Notes under the pieces: generated by a model
What the model was told of the DNA's origin: nothing
Seen by the model: only the letters and a program-made list of their open reading frames with translations
Database searches by the model: none
Shown: positions 30,741 through 39,814 of the stretch, in pieces
Numbering within the stretch: position 1 is the stretch's first letter
Layout: each line of letters begins with the position of its first letter
NCBI RefSeq assembly: GCF_009830125.1
Contig: NZ_WUPT01000001.1
Span: 682,001-746,000 of the forward strand
Direction of reading: 5' to 3'
Length of the DNA: 64,000 nt
DNA from: Kangsaoukella pontilimi
GTDB taxonomy: Bacteria > Pseudomonadota > Alphaproteobacteria > Rhodobacterales > Rhodobacteraceae
Made by a program: the position numbers and the translations under genes

Positions 30741-32357
30741 ATGGATTGGACCCGTCTGGAAAAAGCGGCGCAGACCGCCGCCGAAACCCCGATCATCGAC
30801 CGTTTTGCCGACAGCGCGCGGGCGCGCGAGTTCTCGGTATCGGCGGGCGAAATGCTTTTCGATTATTCCAAGACCTCGATGGACGAAAAGGGGCGCGCGC
30901 TCCTTGTCGAGATGTACGAGGCTGCCGGTGTCCCGGCGCGCCGGGAAGAGATGTTCACCGGCGCGAAGATCAACGAGACCGAGGGCCGCGCAGTCCTGCA
31001 CACCGCGCTCCGCAATCTCGATGGCGATCCGGTCATGGTCGACGGCAAGGATGTGATGCCGGGCGTGCTGGACACGCTCAACGAGATGGAAGCGTTCGCT
31101 GAAGGCATCCGCTCGGGCCGCATCGCCGCACCGGGCGGGGGCGCTTTCACCGATGTGGTGAATATCGGCATCGGCGGCTCGGACCTCGGGCCGGCCATGG
31201 CGACATTGGCGATGGCGCCTTACCATGACGGTCCGCGCTGCCATTACGTGTCGAACGTCGACGGCGCGCATATCAACGACGTGCTGCTGGGGCTGAACCC
31301 CGCTTCGACGCTGGTGATCGTTGCGTCGAAGACCTTTACCACCATCGAGACCATGACCAACGCCGAGACCGCGCGGAACTGGATTGCCAGGGCGGTCGGG
31401 ACCGACAACGCGGGCGGGCATTTCGCGGCGCTTTCCACGGCGGCGGACAAGACGGCGGCCTTCGGGATCGCCGAGGACCGCGTCTTCGGGTTCGAGGACT
31501 GGGTCGGCGGGCGATATTCCATGTGGGGACCGATCGGGCTTGCCCTGATGATCGCCATCGGCGGTCAGGCCTTCCGCGCGTTTCTGGCGGGCGGGCAGGC
31601 GATGGACCGGCATTTTCGCTCGGCCGAACCGCTTGAAAACCTGCCCGTCATGCTGGCGCTGACCGGCATCTGGCACAATCAGGGCCTTGGCTATGCCACC
31701 CGCGCCGTGCTGCCCTATGAGCAGCGCCTTTCGCGGCTGCCGGCCTATCTGCAGCAGCTTGAAATGGAGAGCAACGGCAAGGGCGTGTCGATGGATGGTG
31801 AGACGCTTGCCGTTCATTCCGGCCCCGTCGTCTGGGGCGAGCCCGGGACCAACGGCCAGCATGCGTTCTACCAGCTGATCCATCAGGGGACGCGGGTCGT
31901 GCCGTGCGAATTCATGGTGGGCGCGGAAAGCCACGAGCCGGAGCTGGCTCATCAGCACCGGCTTCTGATCTCGAACTGTCTCGCGCAGTCAGAGGCGCTG
32001 ATGAAGGGCCGTACGCTGGACGAGGCGCGGGTACTTATGGAGGGCAAGTTCGAAGGCGCCGAGCTGGAGCGGCAGGCGCGCCATCGAGTCTTCCCGGGCA
32101 ACCGGCCCTCGACGACGCTGATCTATCCCAAGCTGACGCCCTTCGTGCTGGGCCAGGTCATCGCGCTATATGAGCACCGCGTGTTCGTCGAAGGCGTGAT
32201 GCTGGGGATCAACAGCTATGATCAGTGGGGTGTCGAGCTTGGCAAGGAGCTTGCCAAGGCGCTGGAACCGGTTGTTGCAGGTGAGGTCAGCGGCGAGGAC
32301 AAGGACGGCTCGACCCGTCAGCTTGTGGGCTTCATCCGGCGCGCGCAGGGCGCCTGA
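30741..32357 (+). CDS. pgi: Glucose-6-phosphate isomerase
   Basis: Interconverts glucose-6-phosphate and fructose-6-phosphate. 538 residues, proteobacterial long form. Two SIS domains: [56 protein letters not shown] (first PGI signature), the catalytic Glu region [18 protein letters not shown], and the second signature [14 protein letters not shown] at the C-terminal side. It starts 13 bases after pgl behind AAAGGA. The three genes together route glucose-6-phosphate into the oxidative branch. A ten-base-pair hairpin follows. Confidence 0.97.
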   Translation: MDWTRLEKAAQTAAETPIIDRFADSARAREFSVSAGEMLFDYSKTSMDEKGRALLVEMYEAAGVPARREEMFTGAKINETEGRAVLHTALRNLDGDPVMVDGKDVMPGVLDTLNEMEAFAEGIRSGRIAAPGGGAFTDVVNIGIGGSDLGPAMATLAMAPYHDGPRCHYVSNVDGAHINDVLLGLNPASTLVIVASKTFTTIETMTNAETARNWIARAVGTDNAGGHFAALSTAADKTAAFGIAEDRVFGFEDWVGGRYSMWGPIGLALMIAIGGQAFRAFLAGGQAMDRHFRSAEPLENLPVMLALTGIWHNQGLGYATRAVLPYEQRLSRLPAYLQQLEMESNGKGVSMDGETLAVHSGPVVWGEPGTNGQHAFYQLIHQGTRVVPCEFMVGAESHEPELAHQHRLLISNCLAQSEALMKGRTLDEARVLMEGKFEGAELERQARHRVFPGNRPSTTLIYPKLTPFVLGQVIALYEHRVFVEGVMLGINSYDQWGVELGKELAKALEPVVAGEVSGEDKDGSTRQLVGFIRRAQGA

Positions 32358-32374
32358 CGCCTGAGCGAGCAATA

Positions 32375-32398
32375 CGGTGGCCGGTGCCCCGGCCACCG
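32375..32398. terminator. Hairpin between convergent pgi and the IalB-family gene
   Basis: CGGTGGCCGG (32375-32384) and CCGGCCACCG (32389-32398) with a four-base loop. No T-run follows on the plus strand, and the minus strand also lacks one, so it is a bidirectional, weak or Rho-assisted terminator at best. Confidence 0.5.
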
Positions 32399-32412
32399 CT
32401 AAAAATCCGCAA

Positions 32413-33036
32413 TTACTGAGCGCCGCTCAGAGCGTTCCAACCGGCGGTGAAGCCCGAGAGCGAGACCTTGAGGGCGACAGGCTCGGTCGGCAGCGCCGCC
32501 GACACGAGCGTCACGGTGCCCGACGCGCCACGCTTCAGTTGCTCGATTTCCTCGGCGCGGAAGCCAAGACGCGCGTAGCAGCCGATCTGCGTGCAGAAGG
32601 CAAAGGGATAGCGCCGCGCCTCGCCACCGTCGATGGCAAGCCGGAGCTGCGCGGTCAGCAGCGTCTCGAGCGGGGTAATGACCGTGGCGCCCGCAGCGGC
32701 CTCCTGACCGGCGGGAAGGGCGAAGATGTTGATCTCCGCCACCGCGTTGCCCTGATCGTCGGCCAGAAGCTGATAAAGCTGGCAGGGATCGTTCCCGTCC
32801 TCGGCGCGCACGCAGCGGAGTTGCCAGTCGGTGAACTCGCCCGCGACATAGGTGTCCCCAACCTGCGGTCCGTCGCTTTCAGGCGTTCCGAGAGACAGGC
32901 CGCCGTCATCGGGCGTCGTGCTGTCGCCGACGACACCTTCGGTGGCGTCGGTTCCGGTCTGTCCGCTGTCCTGCGCCAGCGCCGTGGCCGGTGCCAGAGC
33001 GAGGCAGAGAAGAAGAGTGTAAAGCGTCTTACCCAT
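32413..33036 (-). CDS. Invasion-associated locus B (IalB) family protein, exported
   Basis: 207 residues with a cleavable signal peptide (MGKTLYTLLLCLALAPATALAQ). A low-complexity acidic linker (about 22-60) leads to the IalB domain: GEFTDWQLRCVRAEDGNDPCQLYQLL, NIFALPAGQEAAAGATVITPLETLL, RYPFAFCTQIGCYARLGF. Cys pairs suggest disulfides in the periplasm. The family name comes from Bartonella; in free-living alphaproteobacteria the role is unknown and invasion should not be assumed. It is convergent with pgi. Confidence 0.88.
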   Translation of the reverse strand: MGKTLYTLLLCLALAPATALAQDSGQTGTDATEGVVGDSTTPDDGGLSLGTPESDGPQVGDTYVAGEFTDWQLRCVRAEDGNDPCQLYQLLADDQGNAVAEINIFALPAGQEAAAGATVITPLETLLTAQLRLAIDGGEARRYPFAFCTQIGCYARLGFRAEEIEQLKRGASGTVTLVSAALPTEPVALKVSLSGFTAGWNALSGAQ

Positions 33037-33140
33037 TACGTAATCCTTGCAGATATGCTCGATCGTTGCAGGCCCTCTAACACGGGTGACCCGGTATGTC
33101 AGGGGGGGCAGGTCAAGGTGCGGGCGGATCGCCGCCGCTC

Positions 33141-33212
33141 AAAAGAAAACAGGGTCCCCGGTAAAGGACCCTGTCGTCTTCGCTCCCTGCCGGACTGGCC
33201 GACTTTTTGATT
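33141..33212 (-). ncRNA. Candidate small RNA 1 (about 72 nt)
   Basis: Minus-strand promoter TTGACG (33247-33242), 17-base spacer, TAGCGT (33224-33219), expected start near 33212. It ends in an intrinsic terminator: stem ACAGGGTCC / GGACCCTGT (33174-33166 with 33157-33149) followed by TTTCTTTT. Between them are a short stem GTCGG/CCGGC and the purine-rich CAGGGAGCGAAGA, which resembles a Shine-Dalgarno sequence. No ORF with a start codon fits. Ends are estimates. Confidence 0.6.
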
Positions 33213-33218
33213 GCCGGG

Positions 33219-33247
33219 ACGCTACGACAGGGAGGGGAGGCCGTCAA
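33219..33247 (-). promoter_or_regulatory. Promoter of candidate small RNA 1
   Basis: TTGACG -35 and TAGCGT -10 with 17-base spacing on the minus strand, directed toward the terminator at 33149-33174. Confidence 0.6.
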
Positions 33248-33297
33248 CAGCCTAAATTATCACTTTTTTCACGTCCCACCGCGCCTTCGCCTGCATC

Positions 33298-33405
33298 AAA
33301 AAAAAGGCCGGGCGCAAGCGCCACGGCCAGTCTACAGGGAGGAAGTTTCCGAACCGTCCAGGGAAGGACAGCCCGGCAACGCCTTCTTACTGGCAGAAAA
33401 AGGTT
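33298..33405 (-). ncRNA. Candidate small RNA 2 (about 100 nt, 5' end uncertain)
   Basis: Ends in a strong intrinsic terminator: GGCCG-TGGCG, loop CTTG, CGCCCGGCC, followed by T8 (complement of 33298-33305). Upstream it contains GTCC-TTCCCT-GGAC (small hairpin) and GGAA-AC-TTCC followed by CTCCCTG, that is, exposed CU-rich anti-Shine-Dalgarno motifs. Such motifs resemble those of the CcsR/cuckoo RNAs of Rhodobacter, but membership is a guess. The promoter was not identified; the 5' end at about 33405 is a rough estimate. Confidence 0.5.
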
Positions 33406-33455
33406 AACAGGCTATTGTCGGGCCGCACGGAACCGAAAACGACAGCGAGGCACCC

Positions 33456-34994
33456 TTGTCCGAGACGATCTTCATTGGCGGCGGCGGGCCGGAATACGGC
33501 GAGCCGCAAACGCTTCTTCTGAAATACGCGAACCGGCACGGGCTGGTGGCTGGCGCAACCGGAACGGGCAAGACCGTGACCCTGCAGATCATGGCGGAGA
33601 GCTTCTCCGCAATGGGGGTGCCGGTCTTCCTGTCGGACGTGAAGGGCGACCTTTCGGGGCTGGCCGCCGCGGGGCGCGAGGATTTCAAACTGCACGACGC
33701 CTTCATGTCGCGCGCGGGGACGATCGGGTTCGAAGACTACGCCTATGACAGCTTCCCGGTCACCTTCTGGGACCTCTTCGGTGAAGCGGGCCACCCGATC
33801 CGCACGACGGTCTCCGAGATGGGGCCGCTTCTGCTGTCGCGCCTGCTGGAGCTGACCGAGGCGCAGGAAGGCGTCCTGAACATCGCCGTCCGCGTGGCGG
33901 ATGAAGAGGGGCTGCCGCTTCTCGATCTCAAGGACCTGCAGGCGATGCTTGTCTGGATCGGCGAGAACCGCGAGGAAATCCAGCTTCGCTACGGCAATAT
34001 CTCAACCGCTTCGATCGGCGCAATCCAGCGCCAGCTTTTGGTGCTGGAGAACCAGGGCGGCACGCAGTTCTTCGGGGAACCCGCGCTTGAGCTTGCCGAC
34101 ATCATGCGCACCGATATCGACGGGCGGGGGAGGATCAACATCCTTGCCGCGGACAAGCTCATGTCCTCGCCCCGGCTTTATGCGACATCGCTTCTGTGGC
34201 TTCTGTCCGAGCTGTTCGAGGAGCTGCCCGAGGTGGGCGATCCCGACAAGCCCAAGCTGGTCTTCTTCTTCGATGAGGCGCATCTCCTGTTCGACGATGC
34301 GCCGAAGGCGCTGATCGACAAGGTCGAGCAGGTGGCGCGGCTGATCCGGTCCAAAGGAGTGGGCGTCTATTTCGTGACCCAGAACCCGGCTGACGTGCCC
34401 GAAGATATTCTTGGTCAGCTCGGCAACCGGGTCCAGCACGCTCTTCGCGCCTTCACGCCGAAGGACCAGAAGGCCCTGAAACAGGCCGCAGAGACCTATC
34501 GCACGAACCCCCGCTTTTCGACCGAGGAGGCGATCCGCGAGGTGGGCGTGGGCGAGGCTGTGACGTCCTTTCTCGAGCGCAAGGGCGCGCCCGGCGTGGT
34601 AGAGCGGACGCTGATCCGGCCCCCGTCCTCGCAGCTTGGTCCGCTCGACGCCGAGGCACGGAGGCGCGTGATCGCAGGCTCGCCCGTGGCGGGCAAGTAT
34701 GACGAGGCGCTCGACCGCGAGAGCGCCTATGAAAAGCTCAAGGCCGTGGCCGAGGCGGCGGCACGCGAGGCGGAAGAGGCCGAGCGGCTGGAAGAAGAAG
34801 CCGAGGCGCGCGAGCGCGAATTCAAGCAGGCTCGTCGCTATGACGGCAAGCAGGTCGGGCGGTCCACGTCGCGGTCGTCCCGCGACACGGGCGTGGGTGA
34901 CAAGCTGACCAAGATGGTCGTCAAGGAACTGACTGGGACCACCGGGCGCAGGATCATCCGGGGGATTTTGGGCGGGCTCTTCAAGGGCAGGTAG
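33456..34994 (+). CDS. HerA/YjgR-type ATPase (helicase HerA-like, DUF853)
   Basis: 512-residue P-loop ATPase. Walker [21 protein letters not shown], Walker [18 protein letters not shown], sensor region [20 protein letters not shown] and arginine-rich C-terminus ([19 protein letters not shown]). The C-terminal third is charged and helical, ending in a glycine-rich hydrophobic tail ([17 protein letters not shown]). HerA relatives translocate DNA with NurA nuclease, but no NurA is nearby and YjgR function is unknown. The start is TTG at 33456; no in-frame ATG precedes the conserved N-terminus ([20 protein letters not shown]). Confidence 0.88.
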   Translation: MSETIFIGGGGPEYGEPQTLLLKYANRHGLVAGATGTGKTVTLQIMAESFSAMGVPVFLSDVKGDLSGLAAAGREDFKLHDAFMSRAGTIGFEDYAYDSFPVTFWDLFGEAGHPIRTTVSEMGPLLLSRLLELTEAQEGVLNIAVRVADEEGLPLLDLKDLQAMLVWIGENREEIQLRYGNISTASIGAIQRQLLVLENQGGTQFFGEPALELADIMRTDIDGRGRINILAADKLMSSPRLYATSLLWLLSELFEELPEVGDPDKPKLVFFFDEAHLLFDDAPKALIDKVEQVARLIRSKGVGVYFVTQNPADVPEDILGQLGNRVQHALRAFTPKDQKALKQAAETYRTNPRFSTEEAIREVGVGEAVTSFLERKGAPGVVERTLIRPPSSQLGPLDAEARRRVIAGSPVAGKYDEALDRESAYEKLKAVAEAAAREAEEAERLEEEAEAREREFKQARRYDGKQVGRSTSRSSRDTGVGDKLTKMVVKELTGTTGRRIIRGILGGLFKGR

Positions 34995-35000
34995 GGGTTG

Positions 35001-35163
35001 CGCCGCGGGCTTCGCCCGCGGCGCGTTGGTCGGACGCTGGCGCGTCCGGCTTTCCGCGAATGCTGGCGCATTCGTCGATGGCCTCTCGAAGATCGCGCTG
35101 CGATCTTCTGCCGGCCGCCCGCGAATGCTGTCGCATTCGCTCGAGGGGGCTGTCTGCCCCCTC
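35001..35163. repeat. Run of six consecutive short palindromes
   Basis: Stems: CGCCGCGGGC (35001/35023), CGGACGC (35031/35048), CGAATGC (35057/35074), GAAGATCGC (35088/35108), GCGAATGC (35121/35140) and GAGGGGGC (35143/35163), each with a loop of three to five bases. Copies three and five share the stem CGAATGC. The run is followed directly by a half copy of the dispersed element. Confidence 0.75.
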
Positions 35164-35168
35164 GGCCT

Positions 35169-35190
35169 CCCCCGAGGATATTTGAAGGCC
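35169..35190. repeat. Dispersed intergenic element, copy 4 (left half only)
   Basis: CCCCCGAGGATATTTGAAGG corresponds to the left arm CCCCGGGATATTT / CCCGAGAGTATTT of other copies. The right arm is missing. Confidence 0.5.
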
Positions 35191-35263
35191 GATAATGGGC
35201 GGGGCGCGTTGCCAGTTGCGGGCGGATGGGGCATGACCTTTCTGGAACAGTGGAGGCAGCGAC

Positions 35264-38065
35264 ATGGCATTCGGCAAGGGGCATCATCTGAGCCTGATCG
35301 ACGGCTCGGCCTTCATCTTTCGGGCGTTTCATGCGCTGCCGCCCCTAACGCGGAAATCCGACGGGCTCCCCGTGGGCGCGGTCTCGGGTTTCGTCAACAT
35401 GCTGTGGAAGCTGGTGGAAGAGAACAAGGGGCCGGATGCGCCGACCCATGTGGCCGTGGTCTTCGACAAGGGCAGCCACACGTTCCGGAACGATCTCTAC
35501 GACCAGTACAAGGCCAACCGGGACGAGATGCCGGAGGACCTGCGCCCGCAGATCCCGCTCACACGCGAGGCGACGCGCGCCTTCAACATCGCCTGTCTGG
35601 AGCAGGAGGGTTTCGAGGCCGACGACATCATCGCCACGCTTGCCTGCCGGGCGCGCGAGGCAGGCGGGCGCGTCACGATCATCTCCTCCGACAAGGACCT
35701 GATGCAGCTTGTGGGCGACGGGGTCGAGATGTTCGACGCCATGAAGAACGTGCGGATCGGGCGCGAAGGGGTGGAGGCCAAGTTCGGCGTCGGGCCTGAG
35801 CGCGTGGTCGACGTGCAGGCGCTTGCGGGTGACAGCGTGGACAATATTCCGGGCGCGCCGGGCATCGGGGTCAAGACCGCCGCGCTTCTGATCAATGAAT
35901 ACGGCGACCTCGAGACGCTGTTGGAGCGCGCCGAAGAGATCAAGCAGCCGAAGCGCCGACAGACCCTGATCGAGAATGCCGACCAGATTCGCCTGTCGAA
36001 GAGGCTGGTGACGCTCGATAGCGATATGGAGCTGGACTACGGGTTGGACTCGCTCGAGGTGCAGGAGCCCGTGGCCGAAGACCTGCTGGGCTTCCTGACC
36101 GAAATGGAGTTCCGCACCATCACACGCCGCGTGGCGGAGGCGCTTGGAGCCGAGGTGCCGGTGATCGAGGCACCCGAAGCGGAGCAGGGCGAGGATGCGG
36201 GCGACGAGGCCGAGGAGGTGCCGTTCGATGCCTCGGCCTACGAGATCATCCGCGACGCCGATGCGCTCGCGGGCTGGATCGCTGAGGCGCGGGCGCGGGG
36301 CTGGGTCGCCGTCGATACCGAGACCACGGGGCTGAACGAGATGACCGCCGACCTGGTGGGTGTCTCGCTGAGCGTCGAGCCCGGCGAGGCGGCCTATCTG
36401 CCGCTGACCCATCGCGCGGCGACGTCGGACGATCTGTTCGGGTCGGATGAACTTGCGGAAGGGCAGTTGGCGCTGGACGAGGCGTTGGACCTGCTGAAGC
36501 CCCTTCTTGCCGATCCGTCGGTGATGAAGATCGGCCAGAACATGAAATACGATGCCAAGATCTTTGCCCGCTACGGGGTCGCGGTCACGCCCATCGACGA
36601 CACGATGCTGATGAGCTACGCGATGCATGCGGGTCTGCACGGGCATGGTATGGATCAGCTGAGCGAGCGCTATCTCGGGCACCATCCGATCGAAATCAAG
36701 ACGCTTCTGGGCACCGGTAAAGGCCAGATCACGTTCGACCGCGTTCCCATTGATGAGGCGGCGAAATATGCCGCCGAAGATGCCGATGTTACTCTGCGCC
36801 TCTGGAAGGCGTTCAAGCCGCGTCTGCACCGGGCCAGGGTGACCACGGTCTACGAGACACTCGAGCGTCCGCTGGTGCCTGTCCTGGCCGAAATGGAGAT
36901 GGCTGGGATCAAGGTCGACAAGGGCACGCTCAGCCGCATGTCGAACGCCTTCGCGCAGAAGATGGCCGCGTTGGAAGACGAGATCCAGGAGCTTGCGGGC
37001 GAGAAGTTCAACGTGGGCAGCCCCGCTCAGGTGGGCGACATCCTGTTCGAGAAGATGGGCCTTCCGGGCGGCAAGAAGGGCAAGACCGGCAAGTATTCGA
37101 CCCCTGCCGACGTGCTGGAAGACCTCGCCACCGAGCATGACCTGCCTGCGCGCGTGCTCGACTGGCGCCAGCTTCAGAAGCTCAAATCCACCTATACCGA
37201 CGCGCTGCAGGACCATATCAACCCCGACACGGGCCGGGTGCATACGTCCTATTCCATCGCGGGAGCGAATACCGGGCGCCTGGCGTCGACCGATCCCAAC
37301 CTTCAGAACATTCCCGTCCGGACCGAGGAGGGGCGCCGTATCCGCGAGGCCTTCGTCGCGACCGACGGGCACAGGCTGGTCAGCTTGGATTACAGCCAGA
37401 TCGAGCTCAGAATCCTTGCCCATATCGCCGGAATCGACGCGCTGAAACAGGCCTTTGCCGAAGGGCAGGACATTCATGCGGCGACCGCGTCCGAGATGTT
37501 CGGTGTGCCGCTCGACCAGATGACGCCGGACGTGCGCCGTCAGGCCAAGGCCATCAATTTCGGTGTGATCTATGGCATTTCGGGCTGGGGACTGGCGCGG
37601 AACCTGCGCATCCCGAGGGACGAGGCGCAGGGCTTTATCGACCGCTACTTCGAACGTTTCCCCGGTATCCGCGCATATATGGACGACACTGTCGCGCGGG
37701 CCAAGGAAACCGGCTACGTCGAGACGCTGTTCGGCCGCCGGATCAACACGCCCGAGATCAACGCCAAGGGGCCGACAGCCGGCTTCGCCAAACGCGCCGC
37801 GATCAACGCGCCCATTCAGGGCACCGCTGCCGACATTATCCGGCGCGCAATGATCCGTATGCCCGACGCCATCGCCAAGCTGCCCGCGACGATGCTTCTG
37901 CAGGTCCATGACGAGCTTCTCTTCGAGGTCGAGGAGGGCGCGGTGGATGACCTGATCGGTGCGGCGCGGGCGGTGATGGAAGAGGCATCGCTTCCGGCGG
38001 TCAAGCTGGACGTGCCGCTTGTCGTCGATGCGGGGCAGGGTGCGAACTGGGCCGAGGCACACTGA
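35264..38065 (+). CDS. polA: DNA polymerase I
   Basis: Okazaki fragment maturation and repair synthesis. 933 residues with all three domains. 5'-3' exonuclease: SLIDGSAFIFRAFHALPP, VFDKGSHTFRNDLYDQYKAN, QEGFEADDIIATLA, GDSVDNIPGAPGIGVKTAA. 3'-5' exonuclease about 320-510: GWVAVDTETTGLNEM with Asp and Glu present, so proofreading should be active. Polymerase: SLDYSQIELRILAHIAG (motif A), RRQAKAINFGVIYGIS (motif B), LLQVHDELLFEV (motif C). GGAGG precedes ATG 35264. Confidence 0.98.
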   Translation: MAFGKGHHLSLIDGSAFIFRAFHALPPLTRKSDGLPVGAVSGFVNMLWKLVEENKGPDAPTHVAVVFDKGSHTFRNDLYDQYKANRDEMPEDLRPQIPLTREATRAFNIACLEQEGFEADDIIATLACRAREAGGRVTIISSDKDLMQLVGDGVEMFDAMKNVRIGREGVEAKFGVGPERVVDVQALAGDSVDNIPGAPGIGVKTAALLINEYGDLETLLERAEEIKQPKRRQTLIENADQIRLSKRLVTLDSDMELDYGLDSLEVQEPVAEDLLGFLTEMEFRTITRRVAEALGAEVPVIEAPEAEQGEDAGDEAEEVPFDASAYEIIRDADALAGWIAEARARGWVAVDTETTGLNEMTADLVGVSLSVEPGEAAYLPLTHRAATSDDLFGSDELAEGQLALDEALDLLKPLLADPSVMKIGQNMKYDAKIFARYGVAVTPIDDTMLMSYAMHAGLHGHGMDQLSERYLGHHPIEIKTLLGTGKGQITFDRVPIDEAAKYAAEDADVTLRLWKAFKPRLHRARVTTVYETLERPLVPVLAEMEMAGIKVDKGTLSRMSNAFAQKMAALEDEIQELAGEKFNVGSPAQVGDILFEKMGLPGGKKGKTGKYSTPADVLEDLATEHDLPARVLDWRQLQKLKSTYTDALQDHINPDTGRVHTSYSIAGANTGRLASTDPNLQNIPVRTEEGRRIREAFVATDGHRLVSLDYSQIELRILAHIAGIDALKQAFAEGQDIHAATASEMFGVPLDQMTPDVRRQAKAINFGVIYGISGWGLARNLRIPRDEAQGFIDRYFERFPGIRAYMDDTVARAKETGYVETLFGRRINTPEINAKGPTAGFAKRAAINAPIQGTAADIIRRAMIRMPDAIAKLPATMLLQVHDELLFEVEEGAVDDLIGAARAVMEEASLPAVKLDVPLVVDAGQGANWAEAH

Positions 38066-38142
38066 CGCAGGCGATTATGTCTTTTCTTTAAAACCTTTCC
38101 GGCCATATGTCGGCCAACGCGATTCCGAGAAGACCGACCGCC

Positions 38143-38559
38143 ATGCCCAAGATGACCGACAAACAGTCCATGATCGCCAATATGGCGCCCGTCCTGCAAT
38201 CGGGCATCTTCGTGTTCTGTTCGGTGATCAACCGCGACGTGGCCTTTGAGGCCTTGTCCGAGGCGCGCGCCATGTTCGTCGAGGACGAGGGCTTCTCGCT
38301 GATCCTGCCGCGGGCCGAGGCCGACCGGTTGGGCCTCTCCTATGACATGCGGCTCCGCCAGATCACTCTTATGGTCTTCTCCGCGCTCGAAGGTGTCGGG
38401 CTGACCGCCGCGGTGGCCGAAGCGTTGGAGAAGAAGGGCATTCCGGCGAACATCGTGGCCGCCACACTGCACGACCATGTCTTCGTCCCGTCGAACCGTG
38501 CCGATGAGGCGCTGCAAGTTCTGCGCGACCTGCAAAAGGCGGCTCAAGGCGCGATGTGA
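38143..38559 (+). CDS. ACT domain-containing protein
   Basis: 138 residues built from two ACT-like units: LQSGIFVFCSVINRDV, LILPRAEADRLGLSYDMRLRQITLMVFSAL and GLTAAVAEALEKKGIPANIVAATLHDHVFVPSNRADEALQVLRDL. It matches the small DUF2241/COG3602-type ACT proteins (CASTOR-like architecture), which are thought to bind amino acids, though the ligand is unknown. The start is uncertain: ATG 38143 is chosen, with alternatives at 38107 and 38152, none with a strong ribosome site. It lies 77 bases behind polA and before the peroxiredoxin gene. Confidence 0.85.
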   Translation: MPKMTDKQSMIANMAPVLQSGIFVFCSVINRDVAFEALSEARAMFVEDEGFSLILPRAEADRLGLSYDMRLRQITLMVFSALEGVGLTAAVAEALEKKGIPANIVAATLHDHVFVPSNRADEALQVLRDLQKAAQGAM

Positions 38560-38625
38560 TGGAACCTGTCACGGCGAGCGGCGCTTGGGTGTCATAACGT
38601 ACCAATCCAAAAGGACGCTGACCAA

Positions 38626-39150
38626 ATGCCCCGCACACCGCTTCCCGGCCAGACCGCACCCGACCTGCATCTGCCGCTGATCATCGGCTCGAAATGGACG
38701 TTGGCCGAGCAATCGCCGGGGGCCTTCACGATGATCGTCGTCTATCGCGGTCTCCACTGTCCGATGTGCGAGAAATATCTGAAGCAGATTCGCGCGATGT
38801 ACGACGAGTTCCTCGCCAAGGGCGTCGAGGTTCTGCATGTCTCGATGGACGGCAAGGACCGCGCCACAAAGGCGCATGAGGACTGGGCGCTCGATCCGAT
38901 CCCGATGGCCTATGGGCTGACCGAGGACCAGGCAGCGGACTGGGGTTTGTATCTGTCCAAGTCCATGAAGGAGGCCGAGCCGGATGTCTTCGCCGAACCG
39001 GGTCTCTTTCTGGTCCGAGGTACCGGTGAACTCTACCTCGTCGATATCTCGAATTCGCCCTTCTCCCGACCGGACCTGACGGTTCTTTTGGACAAGCTCG
39101 ATTTCATCATCGAAAAGGACTACCCGGCGCGCGGCACGAAGGCCGCGTGA
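38626..39150 (+). CDS. Peroxiredoxin-like (AhpC/TSA family) protein
   Basis: 174-residue thioredoxin-fold protein. MIVVYRGLHCPMCEKYLKQI carries the peroxidatic-type motif with two Cys in CPMC; a CxxC in this position is more thioredoxin- or PRX-like2-like than the TxxC of classical peroxiredoxins. No C-terminal resolving Cys. LHVSMDGKDRATKAHEDW and GLTEDQAADWGLYLS follow, and the C-terminus ends LDKLDFIIEKDYPARGTKAA. Probable cytoplasmic peroxide or thiol reductase; the substrate is not known. The stop overlaps the GTG that begins the frame of the broken YdeI gene. Confidence 0.85.
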   Translation: MPRTPLPGQTAPDLHLPLIIGSKWTLAEQSPGAFTMIVVYRGLHCPMCEKYLKQIRAMYDEFLAKGVEVLHVSMDGKDRATKAHEDWALDPIPMAYGLTEDQAADWGLYLSKSMKEAEPDVFAEPGLFLVRGTGELYLVDISNSPFSRPDLTVLLDKLDFIIEKDYPARGTKAA

Positions 39151-39179
39151 GCAAGGCATGTGACCACCCTGAGATCGAG

Positions 39180-39719
39180 ATGCGAAGCCGTGCCGAGCTT
39201 CGGGTCTGGTTGTCCCAACACCACGCCACCTCCGAAACGATATGGCTGGTCACATGGAAGTAGGGCACGCCTTTCTACGTGCCCTTTCCCGACTTCGTCG
39301 AAGAGCTTCTCTGCTGGGGCTGGATCGATAGCGTCCCGCGAAAGGTCGATAGTGAGCGGAGCGCGACGCGGGTTTCGCGGCGCAAGCCGAAAAGCGCGTG
39401 GTCCGGCGTCAACAAGCGGCTCGTCGAGAAAGCGCGTTCCGAACGCGCGATGACCGAGGCGGGCGAGGCGGCCATCGCCGTTGCAAAAGAAAACGGCATG
39501 TGGACCTTTCTGGACGACGTCGAGGCGGGCGTCGTGCCCGACGATCTCGGGCGCGCGCTCGGTCCTCTTCGTGAACGGTGGGACGCCTGGCCGAAAACCT
39601 ATCGCCGCGCGTGGCTCGAAAAAATCAAGTCGGCCAGAACCGGCGCCACGCGCGAGAAACGCATCGCCGCATGCGCGAGCGCGGCAAGCGCCGATACCCC
39701 GAAGGCCGGTTTGTCCTGA
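39180..39719 (+). pseudogene. YdeI/OmpD-associated family gene interrupted by an in-frame TAG
   Basis: The reading frame from ATG 39180 (or GTG 39147, which overlaps the preceding stop) encodes MRSRAELRVWLSQHHATSET and IWLVTWK, then TAG at 39261-39263. It continues uninterrupted as GTPFYVPFPDFVEELLCWGW, IDSVPRKVD and so on to TGA at 39719. Intact family members read through here with a Lys/Lys-Gly (WKKGTP-like), so AAG to TAG is the likely single change. The rest shows no frameshift, suggesting a recent loss or a sequencing error. YdeI-type proteins have been linked to antimicrobial peptide resistance; the function of this one is unknown. Confidence 0.8.
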
Positions 39720-39814
39720 CGCTCGGTCACCGCGCCGCTCCTTTCCGCTTTCCCCTCTGTCCACGCTCTTTTATGAACCCCATGACCGAAGCGCCTGAAG
39801 GGGACCCACGCGCC

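Larger units (their letters stand above)
33037..33455. other. Gene-free spacer with two probable minus-strand small RNAs
   Basis: Between the IalB gene start and the HerA-like ATPase. It holds a promoter TTGACG-17-TAGCGT (minus, 33219-33247) followed by a hairpin with T-run (33141-33174), and a second independent hairpin with T8 (33298-33328) ending a transcript from further right. No credible protein ORF is present on either strand. The plus-strand promoter of the ATPase gene must lie near 33400. Confidence 0.65.

Noticed and set aside
39261-39263. TAG in the YdeI gene read as pyrrolysine or a programmed read-through
   Set aside because: No pyrrolysine genes or stem-loop context are visible, and the family normally has Lys here; a null mutation is simpler.
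39578-39814. N-terminal extension of PurL from upstream starts
   Set aside because: The added residues overlap the YdeI pseudogene frame and are not seen in Pur[16 protein letters not shown] is the normal start.
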